The translations under genes were made by a program, and so were the position numbers. DNA of 6,765 nt from Planctomycetales bacterium (GTDB lineage: Bacteria > Planctomycetota > Phycisphaerae > SM23-33): assembly GCA_030631125.1 (NCBI GenBank), contig DAOVLS010000127.1, positions 1 to 6,765 on the forward strand. The letters are read 5' to 3'. Positions 1 through 6,765 of this stretch are shown here, in pieces (the first letter of the stretch is position 1; every line of letters starts with the position of its first letter). The notes under the pieces are model-generated. The model searched no databases. It was not told the DNA's origin and saw only the letters and a program-made list of their open reading frames with translations.

Positions 1-3000
1 GACGTAATGGCTGTGCGAAACACCGGTTACGCGCTGTTGTCAGCCGGCGGTATCCAGGAAGTAATGGACCTGGCGCTCATCGCACAGGCTGCTACGCTGG
101 AGACCCGCGTTCCGTTTATCCACTTCTTCGACGGGTTCCGCTCAACCCACGAAATCCAGAAGATCGAACTGCTGACAATGGACGACATGCGAGCGATGAT
201 CGACGACGAGAAAGTCCTGGCCCATCGCGCCCGCAGCATGTCGCCCGACCGGCCCACGCTGCGAGGCACAGCCCAGAACCCCGACGTCTATTTCCAGGGA
301 CGAGAAACCGTCAATCCCTACTACCTCGCCTGCCCCGAAGCCGTCCAGAAAGTCATGGACAAATTCGCCTCCGTCGTGGGCAGGGAGTATCACCTGTTCG
401 ATTACATCGGCGCGCCGGACGCAGATCGCGTCATCGTCCTTATGGGCAGCAGCACCGAAGCCGCCCAGGAGGCCATCGAATATCTCACAGGTAAGGGCGA
501 AAAGGTCGGACTGCTCAAGGTTCGCCTGTATCGGCCTTTCTCAATGAAGCATTTCCTCGCAGCGCTTCCGGAGACGGTAAAAACAATCGCCGCAATGGAC
601 CGGACGAAAGAACCCGGTTCGCCCGGCGAGCCGCTCTATCTCGATTGCGTCAACGCAATGGTCGAAGCCGGCAGAGATATCAAGGTCGTCGGCGGGCGAT
701 ACGGGCTTTCCAGCAAGGAATTCACGCCGGCGATGGTCAAATCCATCCTGGACAACCTCGCCGCCGCTGAGCCGAAGAACCACTTCACCGTCGGAATCAA
801 CGACGACGTAACGCATACCTCGCTGGAATACGACCCGGAATTCAGCACCGAAGGTCCGGACGTCGTCCGGGCGATGTTCTATGGCCTGGGGTCGGACGGA
901 ACGGTCGGGGCGAACAAGAACTCCATCAAGATTATCGGCAACGAGACGGACAACTTCGCCCAGGGTTATTTCGTCTATGACTCCAAGCGGGCAGGGGCGA
1001 TCACCGTCTCGCACCTGCGTTTTGGGCCTGAGCAGATTCGCTCGACCTATCTGATCACCCACGCCAACTTCATCGCCTGCCACCAGTGGACGTTCCTGGA
1101 GCGCTACGACATACTCGCTCCCGCCATCGAAGGCGCGACCTTCCTGCTGAACAGTCCCTACGCCACGGAAGAAACCTGGGACAAGATGCCAAAATCCGTC
1201 CAGCAGGCGATAATCGACAAAAAAATGAAGTTCTACGCGATTAACGCCTATGAGGTCGCCAAGGCCACCGGTATGGGCGCGCGGATTAATACGGTTATGC
1301 AGACATGCTTCTTCTACCTCTCCGGCATACTCGAACAGGACGAGGCCATCGCCAAGATCAAAGAGGCCATCAAGAAGACCTACGGAAAGAAGGGCGACAA
1401 GATCGTCCAGATGAACAATGCCGCTGTGGACCAGGCGATTGAGCACTTGCACGAGATAAAGGTCCCGGCCGAGGTTTCTTCGACTATCGAAAAGCCTCCG
1501 GTCGTCCCGGCTGAAGCGCCCCAGTTCGTCCGGAACCTCACCGCCGAGATTATCGCCGGGCGCGGGTACGAAGTTCCGGTCTCCAAAATGCCCGACGACG
1601 GCGTCTGGCCTACGGCGACGACGCAATGGGAGAAACGCAACCTCGCATTGGAAATCCCCGTCTGGGACTCGGAGGTCTGCATCCAGTGCGCCAAGTGCGC
1701 CATCGCCTGCCCGCACGCCGCCATACGGACGAAGGTTTATGACCCTGCCCTGCTGGACAAAGCGCCGGAGACCTTCAAGAGCGCCGACGCCAAGGGCAAG
1801 GAGTTCGCCGGAATGAAGTGGACCGTGCAGGTCGCGCCGGAAGACTGCACCGGCTGCGGAGCCTGCGTGCACGTCTGCCCGGCAAAGAACAAGACCGAAC
1901 CGGAAAAGAAGGCCATCAACATGGCGTCCCAGATGCCGTTGCGTGAATCGGAACGCGAGAACTACAAGTTCTTCCTGGACATCCCCGATTTCGATCGAGG
2001 CAAACTGCGCATCAACACCGTCAAGGGCAGCCAGTTGTGTCAGCCTCTGTTCGAGTACTCCGGCGCTTGTGCCGGGTGCGGCGAGACGCCGTATGTCAAA
2101 CTACTGTCGCAACTTTTCGGCGACAGGGCGATTATCGGAAACGCCACCGGATGCTCCAGCATCTACGGCGGGAACCTCCCGACAACGCCATACTGCGTCA
2201 ACGCCGACGGACGCGGGCCGACCTGGAACAACAGCCTCTTCGAGGACACAGCCGAGTTTTCTTTCGGCTTCCGACTGACGCTGGACAAGCAGAACGAGTT
2301 CGCCCGCGAACTTCTTCAGGCCCTGGCCGATAAGATCGGAAAAGACCTTGCCGACGGGCTGCTCAATGCCGACCAGTCCACTGAAGCCGGTATCGCCGAG
2401 CAGCGGCAGCGCGTCGATGCGCTGCGGGCTGCACTCGCCGGCATCAAGACGCCCGAATCGGCGCAACTTACGAGCATTGCCGACGCGCTGGTGCGCAAGA
2501 GCGTCTGGGGCCTCGGCGGCGACGGATGGGCGTATGACATCGGATACGGCGGCTTGGACCATGTCCTTGCCTCCGGGCGGAACATCAATATTCTGGTGCT
2601 CGACACGCAGGTTTATTCCAACACGGGCGGGCAGTGCTCCAAGGCTACTCCGCGAGCGGCGGTTGCAAGGTTCGCCGCCGGCGGAAAACCCATGCCGAAA
2701 AAGGACCTCGGCCTGCTGATGATGACCTACGGAAACATTTACGTCGCACAGATCGCAATGGGCGCAAACGACGGCCAGTGCGTCAAGGCCTTCGTCGAGG
2801 CGGAGAGTTACGACGGGCCAAGCCTCATCATGGCCTACAGCCACTGCATTATGCACGGCATCAACATGACCACCGCTTTCGACCAGCAGAAGGCTGCCGT
2901 TGCGTCCGGCGCTTGGCTGCTGTACAGACACGACCCTCGGCTGGCTGAGCAGGGCAAGAACCCGCTCCAACTCGACAGCAAGGCTCCGACGATGCCGCTG

Positions 3001-3162
3001 AAGGATTACGCCTACAACGAAACCCGCTACACAATGCTCACCAAGAGCAAGCCGGACGAGGCAGCCAGACTTATCGAACTCGCCCAGCAGGACGTTGATC
3101 GCCGCTGGCAGATGTACCAGCAATTGGCGGCAACGCCGGGCAACGGCGGGAAAGACAGTTAA
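1..3162 (+). CDS. nifJ: Pyruvate:ferredoxin (flavodoxin) oxidoreductase, 5'-truncated by the window
   Basis: Single-chain PFOR: oxidises pyruvate with CoA to acetyl-CoA and CO2 and passes electrons to ferredoxin or flavodoxin in the cytoplasm. The frame is open from base 1; the ATG at 7 is internal. Counting from it, the end of the pyruvate-binding domain comes first, then the CoA-side domain (about 135-290, with DRTKEPGSPGEPLY at 198-211) and domain III (GLGSDGTVGANKNS from 293). A two-[4Fe-4S] ferredoxin domain follows, with Cys558/561/564/568 and Cys614/617/620/624. The TPP domain has GDGWAYD (838-844) and DTQVYSNTGGQ (866-876), and proximal-cluster Cys688, 691, 716 and 947. Adding 124 gives the Desulfovibrio africanus numbers I recall (Cys812/815/840/1071, Asp963, Asn996), so about 124 residues precede the ATG at 7. 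The expected full length is ~1175, the common PFOR size, without the D. africanus C-terminal extension. Every redox ligand in the visible part is intact. No frameshift is seen. Confidence 0.97.
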   Translation, partial: DVMAVRNTGYALLSAGGIQEVMDLALIAQAATLETRVPFIHFFDGFRSTHEIQKIELLTMDDMRAMIDDEKVLAHRARSMSPDRPTLRGTAQNPDVYFQGRETVNPYYLACPEAVQKVMDKFASVVGREYHLFDYIGAPDADRVIVLMGSSTEAAQEAIEYLTGKGEKVGLLKVRLYRPFSMKHFLAALPETVKTIAAMDRTKEPGSPGEPLYLDCVNAMVEAGRDIKVVGGRYGLSSKEFTPAMVKSILDNLAAAEPKNHFTVGINDDVTHTSLEYDPEFSTEGPDVVRAMFYGLGSDGTVGANKNSIKIIGNETDNFAQGYFVYDSKRAGAITVSHLRFGPEQIRSTYLITHANFIACHQWTFLERYDILAPAIEGATFLLNSPYATEETWDKMPKSVQQAIIDKKMKFYAINAYEVAKATGMGARINTVMQTCFFYLSGILEQDEAIAKIKEAIKKTYGKKGDKIVQMNNAAVDQAIEHLHEIKVPAEVSSTIEKPPVVPAEAPQFVRNLTAEIIAGRGYEVPVSKMPDDGVWPTATTQWEKRNLALEIPVWDSEVCIQCAKCAIACPHAAIRTKVYDPALLDKAPETFKSADAKGKEFAGMKWTVQVAPEDCTGCGACVHVCPAKNKTEPEKKAINMASQMPLRESERENYKFFLDIPDFDRGKLRINTVKGSQLCQPLFEYSGACAGCGETPYVKLLSQLFGDRAIIGNATGCSSIYGGNLPTTPYCVNADGRGPTWNNSLFEDTAEFSFGFRLTLDKQNEFARELLQALADKIGKDLADGLLNADQSTEAGIAEQRQRVDALRAALAGIKTPESAQLTSIADALVRKSVWGLGGDGWAYDIGYGGLDHVLASGRNINILVLDTQVYSNTGGQCSKATPRAAVARFAAGGKPMPKKDLGLLMMTYGNIYVAQIAMGANDGQCVKAFVEAESYDGPSLIMAYSHCIMHGINMTTAFDQQKAAVASGAWLLYRHDPRLAEQGKNPLQLDSKAPTMPLKDYAYNETRYTMLTKSKPDEAARLIELAQQDVDRRWQMYQQLAATPGNGGKDS

Positions 3163-3164
3163 TC

Positions 3165-3171
3165 AAAAGGA
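3165..3171 (+). promoter_or_regulatory. Ribosome-binding site of the first acyltransferase-like gene
   Basis: AAAAGGA lies nine bases before the ATG at 3181, inside the 18-base gap after the PFOR stop. It fixes the start, which the paralog downstream also supports. The ten bases AAGGAATTCA (3167-3176) recur before the second paralog. Confidence 0.75.
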
Positions 3172-3180
3172 ATTCACACA

Positions 3181-4458
3181 ATGAAACTTAAAGACGTTTT
3201 GGCCGCGTTAGGTGAAGAGAAATGTCTGGATGCGGTCAGTCCGCATTGGGACGAATCGGAGGCGTGTTATCCAGACGGCTTGCTGCCGTTTCTCCAGCCG
3301 GAGCGGATTAAGGAAAATCGGAAACGGTGTCTGTTGGCGGAATACATGGAGCCGCCGATTCTCGAAACGGCCAAGCGGGTGGCAGAGGATGAGAACCTGC
3401 TGCACCTGGCTTGGCACTGCTGGCGCCTGATGTACCAATATCCGCAGTTCAAGGCCTTCAACGGCTTTCCCACGCTGGAAAAAGCGCTCGGCAAGGAGCA
3501 GATGGGCATTTACTATCTGATTATCGACATGGAACTTGCCCCGTTCCTCCGCGACCTGCATGGACGAATGGGCGTGGACGAGGCCGTTACTCGCAACAAC
3601 CTCACGCAAATCCGCGACATAAACTGGGGCTACCGCAAGACTAACGAAGATCGGTTCGGCGGCGGGCTGTCATACTGGCTTAAGCACCACACCGACGGCG
3701 AACTGTTCCGCATCGGGCGGATGCAGTATTTCATCAAGCCGTCATTCGGATACATCGAGGCCTATCGCAGCCGAGAAACCGGCGAGGTCATCGCACTGGC
3801 CCAGGACGGAATGAAGATGAACGACGAAGGCTTCCTCTGCTTCAAGGGCGAAGAAGCCACCGCCACCTGGACGACCGTGCATTCCACAGACTACCAGGCC
3901 GGCACGACCACCGGCTACGTCGTCTCGCCGAGCAAAGGCATCGTACTGAGGGATCAGCCCGTTACGCTGGACCTGAACGTCTGGAAGCACGTTCTCGGCA
4001 AGGGCAGCCTGATGCTGAGCATGCACATCCCCGGCGGCGGGACGATGGCGCTGAAAAAATGTATCGAATCGGCCCGCGATGCTTTCAATTTCTTCGAGAA
4101 GCATTTCCCCCACAGGCCCGTCGTCGGGATCGACTGCATCTCGTGGATTTTCGGGCCTCAACTGGAAGATATGCTCGAGCCGGATTCGAACCTCGTCGAA
4201 CTGATGGCGGCAGGGTACCTCTACCCCGTCCACTGGGGACGCGACGACGACGGGCTTGGCTTTATCTTCTACAGGAATGATCGGAAATTCGAGAACTACC
4301 CGCGCGACAACGAGTTGCAGAATACGGTCCTCGACTGGGTCCTCGCCAAAAGGCCCTGGCGGGTCGGAGGCTGGTTCGTGCTCAAAGAAGACGTCGAGAA
4401 AATGGGCGATCAGTTCTACCGTTCGCACTTCCCGCCGAAGGGTGTGAAGATGGATTAA
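3181..4458 (+). CDS. Acyltransferase-like protein (NAT_N / GNAT_C type), first of a tandem pair
   Basis: A 425-residue protein resembling, from memory, the 'acyltransferase domain-containing protein' family: a helical NAT_N part followed by a GNAT-like C-terminal domain. Visible landmarks are a conserved N-terminal block SPHWDESEAC (20-29), WHC (78-80), LFRIGRMQYF (175-184), LSMHIPGGG (279-287), CISWIFGPQLEDML (319-332) and PDSNLVE (334-340). The LFRIG / HIP / C-x-SW / L-x-PDSN series is the family's signature. The classical GNAT acyl-CoA loop (Q/R-x-x-G-x-A/G) is not evident, so catalysis is unproven. No signal peptide or membrane segment is seen, so it is probably cytoplasmic. The start is supported by AAAAGGA at 3165. 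The gene lies 18 bases after PFOR and is probably co-transcribed with it. Substrate unknown; an acyl-CoA donor is inferred from the family name only. An alternative is a non-catalytic GNAT-fold protein. Confidence 0.8.
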   Translation: MKLKDVLAALGEEKCLDAVSPHWDESEACYPDGLLPFLQPERIKENRKRCLLAEYMEPPILETAKRVAEDENLLHLAWHCWRLMYQYPQFKAFNGFPTLEKALGKEQMGIYYLIIDMELAPFLRDLHGRMGVDEAVTRNNLTQIRDINWGYRKTNEDRFGGGLSYWLKHHTDGELFRIGRMQYFIKPSFGYIEAYRSRETGEVIALAQDGMKMNDEGFLCFKGEEATATWTTVHSTDYQAGTTTGYVVSPSKGIVLRDQPVTLDLNVWKHVLGKGSLMLSMHIPGGGTMALKKCIESARDAFNFFEKHFPHRPVVGIDCISWIFGPQLEDMLEPDSNLVELMAAGYLYPVHWGRDDDGLGFIFYRNDRKFENYPRDNELQNTVLDWVLAKRPWRVGGWFVLKEDVEKMGDQFYRSHFPPKGVKMD

Positions 4459-4473
4459 TAAGTTGCAGCGATT

Positions 4474-4509
4474 TGCGAAACGGCAAGCCAGTGGGCTTGC
4501 CGTTTCGCA
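4474..4509 (+). repeat. Perfect 16-bp inverted repeat (hairpin) between the two paralogs
   Basis: The arm TGCGAAACGGCAAGCC (4474-4489) pairs without mismatch with GGCTTGCCGTTTCGCA (4494-4509) across a four-base loop AGTG. It begins 15 bases after the first paralog's stop and ends 20 bases before the second paralog's ATG. No T-run follows on either strand (CACTTACAAC on +, AAATCGC on -), so it is not a textbook intrinsic terminator. As RNA it should be very stable. It could act as a partial terminator or attenuator, a 3'-end stabiliser for the upstream message, or a protein-binding operator. Confidence 0.85.
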
Positions 4510-4517
4510 CTTACAAC

Positions 4518-4522
4518 AAGGA
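4518..4522 (+). promoter_or_regulatory. Ribosome-binding site deciding the start of the second paralog
   Basis: AAGGA sits seven bases before the ATG at 4530, within the ten-base stretch AAGGAATTCA also found before the first paralog. It favours this ATG over an in-frame TTG at 4473, which overlaps the hairpin's first arm. Confidence 0.75.
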
Positions 4523-4529
4523 ATTCATT

Positions 4530-5807
4530 ATGAAACTTGAGGATGTTTTATCGGCTTTGGGAGAGGAAGATTGTCTGGAACTTATCAGCCCGCATTGGGA
4601 CGAATCGGAGGCATGTTTTCCCGACGAGTTGCCGGACTTTCTCAAGCCGGAGCATATCGCCGAAAACATGAAATGGGGTCGTCTGGCGGAATACATGGCC
4701 CCGCAGATACTGGAAGCGGCCAGGCGCATCGCCGACGACCCGAACCTGCTTCACCTTATCTGGCATTGTTACCGGCTGGAATACCATCACGCCGAGTACG
4801 GGTACGGGAAGTTCAACTACTGGCCCGCGCTGGAAAAGTCGCTGGGCAAGAAGTTGCAAGGCATCTTTTACCTGCTGGTCGGTATGGCGATGATCCCCAT
4901 CGTCCGCGCAATCCACGCTGAAATGGGTGTGGACGAAAAGATCACCCGCGACACCGTTTCGGACGTTCGCGTCTCCAACTGGCGCTATCGCAAGGCCAAC
5001 GAAGGTCGGCTCGGAGTAGTGCGGCACGAGTTCGCATGGTACAAGAATCACGCCTCCGGCAGGCTCTTTCGCCTCGGGCGGTTACAGTATTACATCCACG
5101 AGTTCCCCGGCCAGGTCGAAATCTACCGCAATCGCCGGACGAACGAGGTCCTCGCCCTGGCTGAAGACGGCATGAAAATGACCGACGAAGGCTACATCGT
5201 CTTCAGGGGCGAGGATGGCACGGAAACCTGGACGACCACGCACGTCGTGGACGCAAAAGCCAATACAGCCACCGGTTACGTCGTCTCGCCGAAAGGAATG
5301 ACGCTGAAGCAGAAGGTTGCGCTGGACCTGGCCGAGTGGGAGCACAAGGTCGGCAAGGGGGCTTTCATGCTCAGTATGCACATCCCCGTCGGAGGCCCGA
5401 TGACGCTGCAGCAGTGCATCGACTCCATGCGCCAGGCGTTCGAGTTCTTCGGGAAGTATTTCCCGGACGAACCCGTCGTCGGCATCGACTGCTACTCGTG
5501 GATTTTCGGCGACCAGTTGGAGGACATTCTCAAGCCGGACTCGAACCTCGTCGAATTTCTGCGTGAAGGATACCTGTACCCGATGCCCAGCCCCCGCGAC
5601 GAAGGATACTTCTTCATCTTTTACAGGCAAGACGGCGACCTGGAAAACTATCCGCGCGAGACACAGTTTCAGCGGGACATTCTCGACTGGCTCCTGGCAG
5701 GCGGGCGATGGCGCGGCAGCGGGTGGTTCGTGCTGAAAGACGACGCCGAACATTTCGGCAGCCAGTTCTACCGCTCGAACTTCCCGCCGAAGGGAATGGA
5801 GTTGTAG
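4530..5807 (+). CDS. Acyltransferase-like protein (NAT_N / GNAT_C type), second of a tandem pair
   Basis: Paralog of the preceding gene and exactly the same length, 425 residues. By eye about half or more of all positions match, with 25 of the first 32 identical, including SPHWDESEAC. Landmarks in order are WHC, LFRLGRLQYY (from 179), LSMHIPVGG (Met283), CYSWIFGDQLEDIL (Ser323, Trp324) and PDSNLVE (Asp337). The middle part, about 85-175, is the most diverged, which may reflect different partners or substrates. As in the first copy, no classical GNAT acyl-CoA loop, signal peptide or membrane segment is evident. A TTG at 4473 would add 19 residues, but it lies in the hairpin, and paralog alignment plus the AAGGA at 4518 support the ATG at 4530. 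The 71-base gap leaves room for separate control. Substrate and reaction are unknown; family assignment is from recognised motifs only. Confidence 0.8.
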   Translation: MKLEDVLSALGEEDCLELISPHWDESEACFPDELPDFLKPEHIAENMKWGRLAEYMAPQILEAARRIADDPNLLHLIWHCYRLEYHHAEYGYGKFNYWPALEKSLGKKLQGIFYLLVGMAMIPIVRAIHAEMGVDEKITRDTVSDVRVSNWRYRKANEGRLGVVRHEFAWYKNHASGRLFRLGRLQYYIHEFPGQVEIYRNRRTNEVLALAEDGMKMTDEGYIVFRGEDGTETWTTTHVVDAKANTATGYVVSPKGMTLKQKVALDLAEWEHKVGKGAFMLSMHIPVGGPMTLQQCIDSMRQAFEFFGKYFPDEPVVGIDCYSWIFGDQLEDILKPDSNLVEFLREGYLYPMPSPRDEGYFFIFYRQDGDLENYPRETQFQRDILDWLLAGGRWRGSGWFVLKDDAEHFGSQFYRSNFPPKGMEL

Positions 5808-5809
5808 GC

Positions 5810-5840
5810 TGGGACGGAGAGTAGCGGAGTCCCACCTTTT
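5810..5840 (+). terminator. Possible intrinsic terminator after the second paralog
   Basis: TGGGAC (5810-5815) pairs with GTCCCA (5829-5834) across a 13-base loop, followed by CC and TTTT (5837-5840). It starts three bases after the stop codon. The stem is short and the T-run weak, so this is a candidate only. The same bases form one unit of a palindrome pair. Confidence 0.4.
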
Positions 5841-5876
5841 CCATGAATCGCCGGGATTGCGCTTCGCTTCGTCCCG
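5810..5876. repeat. Pair of related 25-bp palindromes in opposite orientation (REP/BIME-like)
   Basis: Unit 1 is 5810-5834 (arms TGGGAC / GTCCCA). Unit 2 is 5852-5876, inside a longer stem GCCGGGA (5850-5856) / TCCCGGC (5872-5878). The reverse complement of unit 1 matches unit 2 at 18 of 25 positions, counted by hand; in direct orientation only 14 match. The units are separated by 17 bases. Paired inverted palindromes between convergent genes are the arrangement of REP/BIME elements. Whether this element recurs in the genome cannot be seen here. Confidence 0.55.
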
Positions 5877-5878
5877 GC

Positions 5879-6765
5879 CTACGGCTGTAAGGGTACGTCG
5901 GCGGCGATGAGATTCTTTCGCAGGGCTTCGCTGTCGATCCTTCGGACGTCGCCGTCGCGGGCGGCCATTGCCGTTGCGGTCCCGGCGGCCTGGCCGAGTT
6001 GCATGCAGTTAATCATCACGCGTATCGCCCCGGTGCTTTCGTGGTCGGCTCCGCAGCACCGGCCCGCTACCAGCACGTTGTCCAGGTCACGCGGAATCAG
6101 GCACCGATACGGAACCTGGTAACACAGCGTATCTCGCGGCGGCGCGTCTGCGGGCTGACCGTCCCACCGTCCCTGCTCAACGGATCCGTCGTCGTTAATC
6201 CGCTTCCACCCGCCGTCGAGTCGCTCGAAGCGGATTCCGAGGCCGTCGGGGTTGTGAATGTCGATCGGGTAGGCGCCCTGGGCGACGGTGTCCTCGAAGG
6301 CTACACCTTCGAGGACTTCCTCGCGGGTAAGTTGATGATCGGCAATGATGCGGTGGGTTTCGCGGACACCGATCTGGGTGGCGACATCGACCAGGTGGAC
6401 GTTTTCCCAGCCTGGCATGGTCTTGATCCGGTCCATCAGCCAGCGAAGTTGATAGCGCCCTTCGACTTCGGCCCGTGTCAAATCCAGTGTGTCGGCGGCA
6501 TTGATGCGCGGAACACGCACGCCCGACAGCATCATCTCGCCGCTGTCCCATATCCCGGCAGTGCTCCAGAGGAAGTTGGAATAACGTTGGCCGTTGTAGT
6601 CCATGGGTGTCCTGGCCAGTTCGTCCTGGATTGCGTTTTCTTTTGCGGCGTCGGGTTTTATGCCCGCGAGGCGGAAGCACAGCGACGGCGGCTGGCGGTG
6701 TCCGGCGGCGCTGCCGGATTGCGTTTCCAGCCCGGCCCGGCGGACCAGGTCGGCGTCGCCGGTGC
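5879..6765 (-). CDS. FAD-dependent oxidoreductase (FAD_oxidored type), C-terminal part; N-terminus outside the window
   Basis: The minus-strand frame is open from the right edge to a TAG at 5879-5881, giving 294 visible C-terminal residues; the Met at 6604 is internal because similarity continues upstream of it. From the first visible residue: GDADLVRRAGLE (2-13), PPSLCFRLAGI (25-35), GVRETHRIIADHQLT (132-146) and LVAGRCCGADHESTGAIRVM (231-250), followed by NCMQLGQAAGTATAMA. The last block is the typical C-terminal FAD-binding strand and helix of FAD_oxidored (PF12831-like) enzymes, and the RET-x-RI motif also fits. The N-terminal GxGxxG dinucleotide-binding motif must lie beyond the window. 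Substrate is unknown; in PVC bacteria such genes are often near carbohydrate-degradation genes, but none is visible here. The gene converges on the acyltransferase-like pair, so it is probably a separate transcription unit. A palindrome abuts its stop codon. Confidence 0.88.
   Translation of the reverse strand, partial: TGDADLVRRAGLETQSGSAAGHRQPPSLCFRLAGIKPDAAKENAIQDELARTPMDYNGQRYSNFLWSTAGIWDSGEMMLSGVRVPRINAADTLDLTRAEVEGRYQLRWLMDRIKTMPGWENVHLVDVATQIGVRETHRIIADHQLTREEVLEGVAFEDTVAQGAYPIDIHNPDGLGIRFERLDGGWKRINDDGSVEQGRWDGQPADAPPRDTLCYQVPYRCLIPRDLDNVLVAGRCCGADHESTGAIRVMINCMQLGQAAGTATAMAARDGDVRRIDSEALRKNLIAADVPLQP

Noticed and set aside
541..1872. Long open frame on the - strand (443 codons) inside the PFOR gene
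   Set aside because: It lies wholly antisense to a gene with intact catalytic motifs, shows no recognisable domain, and such antisense frames are expected in GC-rich coding DNA.
2101..3123. Long open frame on the - strand (340 codons) opposite the TPP domain of PFOR
   Set aside because: Antisense shadow of a strongly conserved region; no recognisable protein motif.
3742..4428. Open frame on the - strand (228 codons) opposite the first paralog, with a similar one at 5082-5753 opposite the second
   Set aside because: The two antisense frames resemble each other only because the sense genes are paralogs; no motif or initiation signal supports either.
4474..4509. Calling the intergenic hairpin a standard intrinsic terminator
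   Set aside because: No T-run follows the stem on either strand.
4473..4529. TTG start at 4473 adding 19 residues to the second paralog
   Set aside because: It sits in the hairpin's first arm, has no ribosome-binding site, and the paralog starts at the residue equivalent to the ATG at 4530.
5879..6604. Treating the ATG at 6604 as the start of a complete 241-residue oxidoreductase
   Set aside because: The frame stays open to the window edge and the 53 upstream residues carry family-like sequence (PPSLCFRLAGI), so the gene is truncated by the window rather than short.
6195..6680. Open frame on the - strand (161 codons) rich in Arg and Pro
   Set aside because: Out-of-frame shadow of the FAD-dependent oxidoreductase; its composition is typical of a shifted GC-rich frame.

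Overview
The window is GC-rich bacterial DNA with four protein-coding genes and no RNA genes, CRISPR array or transposase. A large pyruvate:ferredoxin oxidoreductase (PFOR) points to an anaerobic or fermentative bacterium. The C-terminal half of an FAD-dependent oxidoreductase of the FAD_oxidored type, together with short GC-rich palindromes between genes, suggests the PVC group, perhaps Planctomycetota of the Phycisphaerae kind. That placement is an impression from memory and was not tested.

Left to right on the + strand: positions 1-3162 hold most of a PFOR gene (nifJ/por type) whose first ~120 codons lie outside the window. Eighteen bases later comes a 425-codon gene (3181-4458), then a 71-base gap with a perfect 16-bp hairpin, then a second 425-codon gene (4530-5807). 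The two 425-residue proteins are clear paralogs. They match my recollection of the two-part NAT_N / GNAT_C acyltransferase-like family, whose substrates are not known. Both begin with the same ribosome-binding context. Close spacing and shared strand suggest that PFOR and at least the first paralog are co-transcribed; the hairpin could change expression of the second.

At 5808-5878 there is a short convergent intergenic region made almost entirely of two related 25-bp palindromes in opposite orientation, resembling a REP-pair (BIME-like) unit. From 5879 to the window end, on the - strand, lies the C-terminal part of the FAD-dependent oxidoreductase, which runs off the right edge.

Functionally, PFOR makes acetyl-CoA and reduced ferredoxin from pyruvate. 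The adjacent acyltransferase-like paralogs would be expected to use an acyl-CoA donor, so a link through acetyl-CoA is possible but is inference only. The FAD enzyme is convergent and probably belongs to a separate transcription unit.
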